Program-made: the position numbers and the translations under genes
Shown here: positions 17,501 through 24,318 of the stretch, in pieces
Layout: each line of letters begins with the position of its first letter
How positions within the stretch are numbered: the stretch's first letter is position 1
Assembly: GCA_035328465.1 (NCBI GenBank)
Contig: DAOLIQ010000034.1
Coordinates: 1-31,247, forward strand
Direction: 5' to 3'
From: JADJEI01 sp035328465
GTDB lineage: Bacteria; Bacteroidota; Ignavibacteria; Ignavibacteriales; Ignavibacteriaceae
Length of the DNA: 31,247 bases
Notes under the pieces: model-generated
Told to the model about the DNA's origin: nothing
The model's database searches: none
The model's input: the letters and a program-made list of their open reading frames with translations, nothing else

Positions 17501-18303
17501 GCAAAGATCCTGAACTAAATAAACTGACTTACGACGATGGAAGTTGGGAAGCGTTTTATGTAGTTAGCTTTGACTATGAAGAAAATAAATTTGCTCTTCG
17601 ATTCAGTCCTTCATTTTATCCTTCAAGAATAGTTCGGCTTGAAACATTAGTAAATAACAATGGCGATTTCGATCTTACTATTCATAAAGATAGCCTTGGT
17701 TTGCCTGGAGAAATGTTGGCAGGTCCTTATCGTGTTGCAGCAACAGGAGTTGGTGTTGCAAGCACTATAATGAAAACTTTACCGGGGGAGGATCCTCCCT
17801 TACTAAAGGAAGGGGATTACTGGGTAGTGATTAATTATTTACCTGAGCTTCCAGGGAATCCAGGAATTGGGGTTGACGTAAACACACCCATTTCAGATCG
17901 GGGATATTTTTATTTGTCAAGTACGGGCTGGCAGTATTTTGCAAGCGGCAATTTGATGATCTCTTCATATATCGCTGACACTGTAAGTACAATTAGTAAT
18001 AGTGAATCTGAGAATAAGCTTCCTTTGACCTTTCAGATGAATCAGAATTATCCTAATCCATTTAACCCATCAACAATTATATCTTATCAAATTCCTCAAA
18101 GTGAATTTGTTTCGTTGGAGATTTTCAATGCGCTTGGTGAGAAGGTTAATTCTTTAATCAATCAATTTCAGAATGCCGGAGCTTATTCAATTCAATGGGA
18201 TGGGAATAACTTTAGCGGCAGTCAGGTTTCCAGTGGAATTTATTTTTATAGAATTAAAGCCGGTAATTTTAATTCTGTTAAAAAGATGATTCTACTCCGA
18301 TAA
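14512..18303 (+). CDS. Large multidomain T9SS-exported beta-propeller protein
   Basis: 1263 residues. A signal/anchor segment (about 15-35) is followed by a PQQ/WD-type beta-propeller (about 75-460) with repeated blades such as SSDGSVIVINGRNHLFVLNS and SEDGSTIVAG. Residues about 465-545 are a carboxypeptidase-regulatory-like beta-sandwich (SGNVELENSSNFAGVIVRA ... GYSYQTVSNVTV). An FN3-like region (about 550-675) follows, interrupted by about 45 residues, then a CBM9-like domain (about 687-895; VPVIDGVISAGEWDDA), an FN3 domain (about 900-990), a beta-rich module (about 1000-1160) and a type IX sorting domain (about 1175-1263; NYPNPFNPSTIISY, GIYFYRIK). It should be exported to the cell surface. 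No catalytic residues are evident; binding or adhesion is more likely than hydrolysis. It is monocistronic, with its own ribosome site and a terminator. Confidence 0.85.
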   Translation: MKRLFHYDLQFSKTILSTIVALSLFFFTNEMYSQDKNFIGTKVLRDGNSSLYQTFGVKNSFGENSFLNDSFTPSSIKHDKYVLGGNLVWWYQDGAAIANFTELNNSGLSPLTGWGLNDMRVSLYSDHDNTPVWELSTEPYDPVVAESEDDFIIVAARGSDFVFIEKATGNIIYQLTLPDTLYAVNIGISGIGAGPTIRVICLAQAIGNGTVSRAYSLIYNGTTFEIDWMFDVLNSEITNWTGIDFSSDGSVIVINGRNHLFVLNSIDGSLIWDHFLDNTEAPAVISGDGHIIATADNSGFIQARIFNSITAEYDLLWQYRVPVGTFTNWASSVDISEDGSTIVAGTLLFYYAGFDGSVIAFDTFGDGTPKWIYTGAGDLVDDIALSSDGKVAAAVSWGDLAHSQPDLLVFDVQTGEVSYSITSPGSLFSVDISADGKKVFAGGKAVHAREFGNGGLIYYSEIDLGGGSVSGNVELENSSNFAGVIVRALGTERFGVTEANGNYTIENIPAGTYNITAEKPGYSYQTVSNVTVNEGGATSNIDFFLNLYGFSAPSLSASTDLDLVIQLNWSYRNLSEVEKHLAVDDLAQSNFLTKSTYGEDSNINAETTIEKNALLTADSVAIYRSLASGGPYNKIATVDVLAGAYIDNDVLPLNNYYYVITVFDENGESYYSNEVLGRVNDSLFTFTFEAPQGSVPVIDGVISAGEWDDAFMIDVSDVLGFGGGIPLPAGSVFMYFKFDDINDLLYVAGVDFLNHSLDDNEGFGFYFDDNNNNIFEANGGEPLFREGNFWAYWHPNGSNLRFRPIYTGGVVGTVDTLFDAQVNFSDAAGYVQGEVALPMGFLDGKQLQVYSPEKTPGLGAFLIARSGGAAIFDGWWPQTMNSVFNPQYFGDVKIDVTLTAPPQSPNNISVEKQGDNLLLTWVDPTLGLNNDPLPYPPTINIYRNEEFITSIDAGVQSYLDENVGCELWYEYKFEAYIIAGSDTLISPITQSYGNFACKDPELNKLTYDDGSWEAFYVVSFDYEENKFALRFSPSFYPSRIVRLETLVNNNGDFDLTIHKDSLGLPGEMLAGPYRVAATGVGVASTIMKTLPGEDPPLLKEGDYWVVINYLPELPGNPGIGVDVNTPISDRGYFYLSSTGWQYFASGNLMISSYIADTVSTISNSESENKLPLTFQMNQNYPNPFNPSTIISYQIPQSEFVSLEIFNALGEKVNSLINQFQNAGAYSIQWDGNNFSGSQVSSGIYFYRIKAGNFNSVKKMILLR

Positions 18304-18327
18304 ATTTTTTCTTTCAACATTTCTGGG

Positions 18328-18358
18328 AGGCGGAGATATATCCGCCTTCATTTTTTTC
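18328..18358 (+). terminator. Rho-independent terminator after the 1263-residue gene
   Basis: AGGCGGA (18328-18334), a six-base loop GATATA, then TCCGCCT (18341-18347) followed by TCATTTTTTT. A perfect 7-base-pair GC-rich stem and T-run, 25 bases after the stop codon, make this a convincing terminator. Confidence 0.88.
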
Positions 18359-18478
18359 CCCCAGTTCTTCAAGAAAATCTGCATATCAAAAAATATTACT
18401 TTTAGAATAAACTTCGGTACGTTTCGCTAAAAGATTGATTTTAACTATCTTCATTCCACAAAAAAATTAACTTATCTT

Positions 18479-19495
18479 TTGGAAATAAACGTCTTTAAAT
18501 ATCTTACTATCAAGCGGGCATGGAATGCTGTAAAAATTATTTGCTCGTTTACATTATCACGAATAATAAGAAAGCCGATCGTTTGGGGAATGCCCATTTC
18601 ATATTCAATTGAACCGACCAATCACTGCAATTTACAGTGCCCCGAATGCCCTTCCGGGCTTGGCACTCTTACTCGACCACTTGGTTTATTAAAAATAAAT
18701 GATTTCAAAAAATGGATTGATGAAATAAAAGACACAGGTTTTTACGTGCAGTTGTTCTTTCAAGGTGAACCGTACATCAATAAACATCTTCCTGAAATGA
18801 TTCGCTATGCACAAAAAAATAATATTTACATCAGCATTAGTACGAACGGTCATTTTATAAATGAAAAAAATGTTGAGCTTGTGCTGAATGATGCCCCGGA
18901 TAAACTAATCTATTCTGTTGACGGCTTGGATGAAGAAAGTTATCAGCAATATCGTGTTGGCGGAACTTTTGCTCAAGCCGATAATGGATTAAAAGCATTA
19001 ATCAAAAGGCGTAATGAATCAAGTTTGAAAAAACCATTTGTCGAGTTCCAATTTATCGTGATGAAGCAAAATGAAAATCAGATTGAAGCTGTGAAAAAAT
19101 ACTGCAAGGAGAGGGGAGTGGACAAAATAGCTTTCAAAACCATGCAGATCTCTTCCTTTGAAAATGCAGTTAAATTTCTTCCCTCAAATCAAACTTATTC
19201 GCGATATATTTTAGAAAAAGATTCCTACTATATTAAAAATAAACTTAAAAATCATTGCTTTGCTTTATGGAGGACTTCTGTGATCACTTGGGACGGTAAG
19301 GTTGTTCCATGCTGTTTTGATAAAGATGCTCAATATTCACTTGGATCATTGAATGGCAAGTCATTCTCTCAAATATGGTACTCAGAAAAATATAATGCCT
19401 TCCGGGCTGGTGTACTTGATAATCGCAAAGCGCTTGAAATGTGCCGCAATTGTACTGAAGGATTAAAAATAAATATTTTTGAGATCGAACAATAG
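18479..19495 (+). CDS. Radical SAM/SPASM domain protein
   Basis: 338 residues. The [4Fe-4S]-SAM motif CxxxCxxC is CNLQCPEC at 50-57, preceded by YSIEPTNH. A C-terminal SPASM-type cysteine set is present: C260 (CFALWR), C277-C278 (VVPCCFDK) and C322/C325 (MCRNC). The enzyme should perform a SAM-dependent radical modification using an auxiliary iron-sulfur cluster; the substrate is unknown. I chose the TTG at 18479. The only in-frame ATG (18590) would remove FKYLTIKRAWNAVKI and WGMPISYSIEP, a leader I recall as conserved in this Bacteroidota family; an in-frame stop lies at 18428. The next gene starts on the base after its stop, and a GT2 gene follows, so it probably modifies a lipid- or glycan-related molecule. 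Confidence 0.85.
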   Translation: MEINVFKYLTIKRAWNAVKIICSFTLSRIIRKPIVWGMPISYSIEPTNHCNLQCPECPSGLGTLTRPLGLLKINDFKKWIDEIKDTGFYVQLFFQGEPYINKHLPEMIRYAQKNNIYISISTNGHFINEKNVELVLNDAPDKLIYSVDGLDEESYQQYRVGGTFAQADNGLKALIKRRNESSLKKPFVEFQFIVMKQNENQIEAVKKYCKERGVDKIAFKTMQISSFENAVKFLPSNQTYSRYILEKDSYYIKNKLKNHCFALWRTSVITWDGKVVPCCFDKDAQYSLGSLNGKSFSQIWYSEKYNAFRAGVLDNRKALEMCRNCTEGLKINIFEIEQ

Positions 19496-20485
19496 ATGAT
19501 TTACGCTATTAAAAAATATTTTGAAGCATTGGTCGTTTTTCTTGATGAGCATAAATCGAAAGTTTTTTTTGCAGCTAAAATATTAATCGCTGCAGGACTG
19601 CTAATATTCATATTCAATTATGTTGACATCAATGAAATATTGACTGCTGTTTCCAATGCGAATTACATAATTCTTTTTGCTGCATTTGCTTTAAGTTTTA
19701 TCAATGTTGGGTTGCAGTATTATAAATGGAAAATTACATGTGAACATTTATTAAATGAAACCAATGATAAAAAAATATTCTCATCATTGTTTTATGGTTT
19801 TGCTGCAGGATCATTTACTCCCGCAAGGGTAGGTGAATATTTCGGTAGAGCGATTGTTTTCAAAAATAAATCACTGCTTGAAGTTACAGTAGCCACACTT
19901 ATTGATAAGCTTTTCCCGCTGCTAATGGTTGCTTCGCTTGGAACCATTTCCAGCATATTATTCTTACATTTTTATTATCAAGTATCATTCTACATAACGG
20001 TATCACTGTTCATTGTTTTCTTTACGTGCTTATATTTTATTGTGATGTTGTTTGTTAATCCAAAATTTTGGGAAAATATTTTATTCAAAAAATTAAAGTC
20101 ATCTGCTCATTTGAATAATCTGTTTGAAAGACTAAGACCGCTTCAATCGCTCAATAAGAAATATTCATTACAGATGACACTTATTTCACTATTATTTTAT
20201 TCTTGTTTTATACTTCAGTACTCGCTGCTTGTAATAAGTTTCAGCGGCAACACGAATGTATTAAATTATCTTTGGGCTGGAAATCTAATAATGTTTGCGA
20301 AGACAATTATACCGCCGGTATCATTCGCTGAGCTTGGAATAAGGGAGGGAGCCTCAGTGTTCTTTCTTACTTACTTTGGAGAAACACAAGCAGTTGCCTT
20401 CAATGCTTCTATCTTCCTTTTTATGATTAATGTTTTATTACCTTCATTAGTTGGACTGATATTCTTCTTTAGAAAAAATGATTGA
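19496..20485 (+). CDS. LPG-synthase-TM/UPF0104 flippase-like membrane protein
   Basis: 329 residues, highly hydrophobic with about eight membrane helices. Conserved patches of the family (PF03706) are visible: FTPARVGEYFGRA at about 102-114, and PPVSFAELGIREGASVFF at about 273-290, with acidic and arginine residues in otherwise hydrophobic surroundings. The family includes the membrane domain of lysylphosphatidylglycerol synthase and archaeal AglD-type proteins, and its members are thought to move lipid-linked molecules. The stop/start junction with the radical SAM gene (TAG then ATG) and an 8-base overlap with the GT2 gene indicate coupled translation. A lipid-linked intermediate flippase for the adjacent glycosyltransferase is the most reasonable role, but not proven. 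Confidence 0.82.
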   Translation: MIYAIKKYFEALVVFLDEHKSKVFFAAKILIAAGLLIFIFNYVDINEILTAVSNANYIILFAAFALSFINVGLQYYKWKITCEHLLNETNDKKIFSSLFYGFAAGSFTPARVGEYFGRAIVFKNKSLLEVTVATLIDKLFPLLMVASLGTISSILFLHFYYQVSFYITVSLFIVFFTCLYFIVMLFVNPKFWENILFKKLKSSAHLNNLFERLRPLQSLNKKYSLQMTLISLLFYSCFILQYSLLVISFSGNTNVLNYLWAGNLIMFAKTIIPPVSFAELGIREGASVFFLTYFGETQAVAFNASIFLFMINVLLPSLVGLIFFFRKND

Positions 20486-21614
20486 TAAAATATTACTGAT
20501 TGTATTTATTCTACTGTTGATCAATTATATCATCTTTCTCTTAAGAATATTCTCAGGATTGAAAAATCTAAAATCCTGTGATGTGCTCTTTATGCCGGAG
20601 GATTTTGTAACTGTTATTATTCCATTTCGAAATGAATCAGAAAATATTTTACGAAGCTTAAAAAGTCTTGAAGCACAAAATTATCCGAAAGAAAAATATG
20701 AAGTGTTATTTGTAAATGATTTTTCCCAAGATGATTCGCTTCAGAAAATTTTGTTTGCGCAAAAATCAGATAACATAAGAATTTTGAGTGTGCCTTCGGA
20801 TTATTCTCGAAATGCTCATAAAAAAAGAGCAATCCGATTTGGAATACAAAATGCGAATGGGAAAATTATTGTAACTACAGATGCAGACTGTAATCATGAT
20901 GCGGATTGGCTTAGATCATTACTTGCTTGTATGAAGGATGATGTTGGGTTCGTTTCTGGCCCAGTTGAATTTTATTCAAATGAAAGTTTCTTCAGTAAAC
21001 TTCAAAAAATAGAATTTGCAGGATTAGTGATAACAGGAGCGGGTTTAATTGGCAGCGACAAACCAATTATTTGTAATGCAGCTAATATTGCATATCGTAA
21101 GAATGCTTTCGATCAAGTAAATGGTTTTAATGATCAGATGAATTTGTCATCGGGTGATGATGAATTGTTAATGCAAAAAATATGGAAAGAAACTAATTAC
21201 AAAGTGAAGTTTTGTACTAATAAAAAAGCTATCGTTGAAACTTATCCTAACAGAACCGTAAAGCAATTCTATCAGCAAAGAAAACGGTGGGCGAGTAAAG
21301 GATTATTTTATGCTGACAAACTATTAATTGTAAAACTAATCTTGATTTATCTGTTTTATGTCAGTCTTATTTTGCAGTTAGTACTGGGAGTATTCTTTTG
21401 GGTCTATTTTGTTTTTTCTTTTGTAATTTCATTCTTCTTAAAGTCACTGTTAGAATTCTTGGTCTTGAAAAGAGGTTCAAATATTTTATTTGATAAATTT
21501 TTCTTAAAAACATTTCCGCTGGCTGAAATAATACACCTTCCATATATAATCATTGCCGGGATTAGTGGCGTTTTCGGGAATTTCGTCTGGAAGAATAGAA
21601 CAGTTAAGCGTTAA
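20478..21614 (+). CDS. Membrane-anchored GT2 glycosyltransferase
   Basis: 378 residues. An N-terminal membrane helix (about 4-26) is followed by a GT-A domain: VTVIIPFRNESENI at 44-57, VNDFSQDD at 79-86, and the metal/nucleotide-binding TTDADC (133-138). SSGDDELL near 227-234 holds the probable catalytic base region. QQRKRW near 265-270 is the processive-type QxxRW motif. Two or three C-terminal helices (about 280-370) follow. It should add sugars to a lipid or growing glycan at the cytoplasmic membrane. The start codon overlaps the upstream flippase-like gene by 8 bases, closing a three-gene set. A related GT2 runs off the right end of the window (30326 onward), sharing TTDADC and the KKRW region. 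Donor and acceptor are unknown. Confidence 0.88.
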   Translation: MIDKILLIVFILLLINYIIFLLRIFSGLKNLKSCDVLFMPEDFVTVIIPFRNESENILRSLKSLEAQNYPKEKYEVLFVNDFSQDDSLQKILFAQKSDNIRILSVPSDYSRNAHKKRAIRFGIQNANGKIIVTTDADCNHDADWLRSLLACMKDDVGFVSGPVEFYSNESFFSKLQKIEFAGLVITGAGLIGSDKPIICNAANIAYRKNAFDQVNGFNDQMNLSSGDDELLMQKIWKETNYKVKFCTNKKAIVETYPNRTVKQFYQQRKRWASKGLFYADKLLIVKLILIYLFYVSLILQLVLGVFFWVYFVFSFVISFFLKSLLEFLVLKRGSNILFDKFFLKTFPLAEIIHLPYIIIAGISGVFGNFVWKNRTVKR

Positions 21615-21795
21615 TAACTTCCGTTAAAGCGAATAAAAATTAATTCAGCCACGAAGACTGCTTACCCGATTATGACATTATCCTCGATTCATTCAGTGAT
21701 ATTTAAACTGTATAAATTCACTTAATCTTTGTCCATTCCATTATACAGAACTAAAAAAATACCTTTATATCTCATTGAATAAAACACTTTTATCA

Positions 21796-21812
21796 TTGGC
21801 ATATTCCTTGGA
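21796..21812 (+). promoter_or_regulatory. Sigma54-like promoter element upstream of the DUF6600-like gene
   Basis: TTGGCATATTCCTTGGA matches the sigma54 layout (TGGCA, correct spacing, then TTG) with the -24 GG at 21798-21799, but the usual -12 GC is GG. It sits 37 bases before the start codon, a suitable distance. The imperfect -12 element makes this tentative. Confidence 0.25.
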
Positions 21813-21837
21813 ATAATCATCCTGAACAATTTATTAA

Positions 21838-21843
21838 AAGGAG
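21838..21843 (+). promoter_or_regulatory. Shine-Dalgarno sequence of the DUF6600-like gene
   Basis: AAGGAG lies six bases upstream of the ATG at 21850, a near-perfect ribosome site at ideal spacing. It is the strongest one seen in the window and confirms the start. Confidence 0.75.
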
Positions 21844-21849
21844 TTCGTC

Positions 21850-23259
21850 ATGAAAAAGTTAATGTTGATCGTTTTCGTAATAATAGCAGGTTTCACTTTT
21901 AGTCTGAATGCAGAACCTGCAGCTCGTGTAGGAGGATTCTTCTATACATCTTTGTCTCCCCACGGAACATGGATTGAGTTGAATACCGGAGTTGTAGTCT
22001 GGAGACCAAGGATCATCCGCAACGACTGGAGTCCTTATATGGAAGGTCAATGGATATGGACTGACGATGGTTGGTATTGGGATTCTTACGAGCCATTTGG
22101 ACATATAGTTTATCACTACGGACGTTGGTACTATGATGACTATTATGGCTGGATATGGGTTCCTGACTATGAATGGTCACCTGCATGGGTTGAATGGAGA
22201 TACGATGATGATTATATCGGTTGGGCTCCGCTATCACCTTATGCGACTTTCTCAATTAGCTTCGGAATTCATTTTTCGAATCATTGGGTTACTCCGTATC
22301 ATCATTGGAATTTTGTACGATTCAATTATTTCTGTGATCCTTATCCTTATAGACATTTTGCTCCGCACAATATTAAGTACAGAATCTATAATCACACTGT
22401 TTACAGAACTAATTATAACTATACAAACGGAAGAATTAGAAATTACGGTGTCGATGTTGATTATGTTCGGGTTAGAAGTAAACAAGATATTAAGGTTCGG
22501 AACCTTCAGGTTGTAAGAGACCCAAGTGATCTTAGAAATAACAACGGAAGAAATGGTGATGTTCGCACTTTAATAGTTGACCGCGATGAGCTTAGAAAGG
22601 AAAACTTTAAAGATGTTGAAGTTACCAAATCAAAGGAACGAACTTCTCTTGAAACTTCGAAGATAGAGTTAAGCTCGGTAAAAGACAGAACAAATCTTAA
22701 AGAGAATAAAGATCGTAATACTGAAGTAACTATTAACAAAACCCGTGAAGACCAGGTCAATGTAAAAGAAGATAAAAACATTGATACAAAGAAAAATCAG
22801 GTTAAGGTTAATGAAGATAAATCTATCTTGAAAAATAAAAATGAGCGCAGTTCAACTGAATCATTAAATAAAAATAATAAGAATGAAAATATTAAAGTTG
22901 ATAAGAGCAGAACTGAAAATCCTGTGAAGTTAGAAAAGAACAAAAGTGAAAATCTTCAGTTGAGAAAAGATGTAAGTAAGAATACTTCAAAAACAATCGA
23001 CCAGAAAAAACAATCTGAAGTTACTTATGCCCCAAAGGTAAATTATCAGCCGAAGAATGAAGTTAAAGTAAATACTCAAACTCAGTACAAAAAAGAAAAT
23101 ACTTCTAATAACAGGACAAATTCTTTTGATAACAACAAAAATTATACGCCAAAGGTGCAGACACAAAAGACTAACACTCAGAAAACTTATACACAGAAGA
23201 CTCAGGTTAACTCGAATAACCGGAACAACACTACAAAACAAGAGCGTAAAAAAAGGTAA
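21850..23259 (+). CDS. Secreted DUF6600-like W/Y/D-rich protein with a charged repetitive tail
   Basis: 469 residues with a signal peptide (about 1-21, cleavage after LNA). Residues about 25-180 are extremely rich in Trp, Tyr and Asp with repeats such as GQWIWTDDGWYWDSYEPFG and YGWIWVPDYEWSPAWVEWRY, ending DDYIGWAPLSP, characteristic of the DUF6600 / YXWXGXW family. Residues about 205-469 form a low-complexity tail rich in Lys, Asn, Glu, Thr, with repeats like TQKTNTQKTYTQKTQ at the end. The tail is probably disordered and highly basic at its end. Function is unknown for the family; a periplasmic or envelope location is inferred. The gene is flanked by its own ribosome site and terminator, so it is monocistronic. 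Confidence 0.8.
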   Translation: MKKLMLIVFVIIAGFTFSLNAEPAARVGGFFYTSLSPHGTWIELNTGVVVWRPRIIRNDWSPYMEGQWIWTDDGWYWDSYEPFGHIVYHYGRWYYDDYYGWIWVPDYEWSPAWVEWRYDDDYIGWAPLSPYATFSISFGIHFSNHWVTPYHHWNFVRFNYFCDPYPYRHFAPHNIKYRIYNHTVYRTNYNYTNGRIRNYGVDVDYVRVRSKQDIKVRNLQVVRDPSDLRNNNGRNGDVRTLIVDRDELRKENFKDVEVTKSKERTSLETSKIELSSVKDRTNLKENKDRNTEVTINKTREDQVNVKEDKNIDTKKNQVKVNEDKSILKNKNERSSTESLNKNNKNENIKVDKSRTENPVKLEKNKSENLQLRKDVSKNTSKTIDQKKQSEVTYAPKVNYQPKNEVKVNTQTQYKKENTSNNRTNSFDNNKNYTPKVQTQKTNTQKTYTQKTQVNSNNRNNTTKQERKKR

Positions 23260-23284
23260 CGTACTTTCACATCATCCTCCTAAT

Positions 23285-23325
23285 AAGCGGCATCGGGACA
23301 GTAACCGGTGCCGCTTTTATTTTTT
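23285..23325 (+). terminator. Rho-independent terminator after the DUF6600-like gene
   Basis: AAGCGGCATCGG (23285-23296), an 8-base loop, then CCGGTGCCGCTT (23305-23316), a 12-base-pair stem with one G-U pair, followed by TTATTTTT. It lies 25 bases past the stop codon. Confidence 0.92.
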
Positions 23326-23370
23326 AATTCGCCATTCTGTGAATAAATTTCATCTTAAAAATAAAAGACT

Positions 23371-24132
23371 ATGAATAACAAAACTACCAAATTGTTTTAT
23401 GTGCTTGGCGCTTTCTTTGTTGCTAACGCAATACTCGCTGAGTTTATCGGAGTTAAGATTTTTACATTAGAAGGAACACTCGGACTTGCACCGACTAATT
23501 TTACAATTTTTAATGTTGATGATTTATCTTTTAATCTTAGTGCGGGTGTCTTACTCTGGCCTGTAGTTTTTATTATGACGGATATCATTAATGAATACTT
23601 TGGGAAGAAGGGAGTTCGTTTTCTTTCATATACTGCAGCGATATTAATTGCTTATGCATTTTTAATGGTCTATTTTGCTATTCAACTTTCGCCGGCAGAT
23701 TTCTGGATTGAACGCACTACTACAAACGGTGTTGTTAATATGGATTCAGCATTTAATACTATTTATGGACAGGGGTTATGGATTATCGTTGGATCATTGA
23801 TCGCATTTCTCGTTGGACAATTAGTTGATGTTACTGTATTTCATTACGTTAAGTCAAAAACCGGTGAGGCGAAAATCTGGCTGAGAGCAACAGGCTCTAC
23901 ATTAGTCTCTCAGTTTATTGACAGCTTTGTTGTTTTGTTTATTGCTTTTTATATCGGAGCGGGGTGGGATATAAAATTAGTGCTTGCCATTGGAGTGGTA
24001 AACTATATGTATAAATTCACAGTAGCTATAGTGTTAACACCATTGCTGTATATCGTGCATAACATAATTGACAGATATTTAGGTGAAGAATTATCCAAAG
24101 AATTATTGGCAGAGGCAGTAAATGAAAAGTAG
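23371..24132 (+). CDS. Queuosine-precursor transporter (YhhQ/VUT family)
   Basis: 253 residues with about six membrane helices. The sequence matches the DUF165/VUT family (PF02592) now assigned to queuosine-precursor transport: AFFVANAILAEFIGVKIF near the N-terminus, LWPVVFIMTDIINEYFGKKGVR at about 62-83, and LVSQFIDSFVVLFIAFYIG at about 178-196. It should import preQ0/preQ1 or related deazapurines for tRNA modification. It starts 46 bases after the upstream terminator. I looked for a preQ1 riboswitch between that terminator and the ATG and found no recognisable one. No other queuosine genes are in the window. Confidence 0.88.
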   Translation: MNNKTTKLFYVLGAFFVANAILAEFIGVKIFTLEGTLGLAPTNFTIFNVDDLSFNLSAGVLLWPVVFIMTDIINEYFGKKGVRFLSYTAAILIAYAFLMVYFAIQLSPADFWIERTTTNGVVNMDSAFNTIYGQGLWIIVGSLIAFLVGQLVDVTVFHYVKSKTGEAKIWLRATGSTLVSQFIDSFVVLFIAFYIGAGWDIKLVLAIGVVNYMYKFTVAIVLTPLLYIVHNIIDRYLGEELSKELLAEAVNEK

Positions 24133-24149
24133 AAGAGGATATACAGAGC

Positions 24150-24182
24150 AATAGGAGTACAATAGGTGTATAATAGGAGCGA
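24150..24182. repeat. Three tandem copies of an 11-base unit
   Basis: AATAGGAGTAC, AATAGGTGTAT and AATAGGAGCGA follow one another without gaps between the convergent transporter and 2-oxoglutarate dehydrogenase genes. No convincing terminator is visible in this 186-base gap (24133-24318). Confidence 0.6.
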
Positions 24183-24318
24183 ATGTGGAAAGTTTTAGCT
24201 TAGTATTTTGATTGAATTACAGCTAATTATGAATGCAAGTCAGTCAAGAAAAAGATGTAATTTCCTATTAATATATACTCTTTGAACCCACAATTTTGCC
24301 GTAATTAAAATAATTATT

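Noticed and set aside
22133..22516. 127-codon plus-strand frame
   Set aside because: It lies wholly inside the DUF6600-like gene in another frame, is dominated by Ile/Met/Leu from the repetitive Tyr/Trp/Asp codons, and has no ribosome site. A shadow of the real gene.
23326..23370. preQ1 riboswitch upstream of the queuosine-precursor transporter
   Set aside because: Only about 45 bases separate the terminator from the ATG and I see no preQ1-I or preQ1-II consensus elements.
23126..23374. 82-codon Arg/His/Lys-rich frame overlapping the end of the DUF6600-like gene
   Set aside because: It reads through the low-complexity tail and the terminator hairpin in another frame; no independent support.
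24183..24318. Bidirectional terminator between the convergent transporter and kgd genes
   Set aside because: Only weak AT-rich pairings such as TAGCT/AGCTA were found, without a GC-rich stem or a T-run in place.
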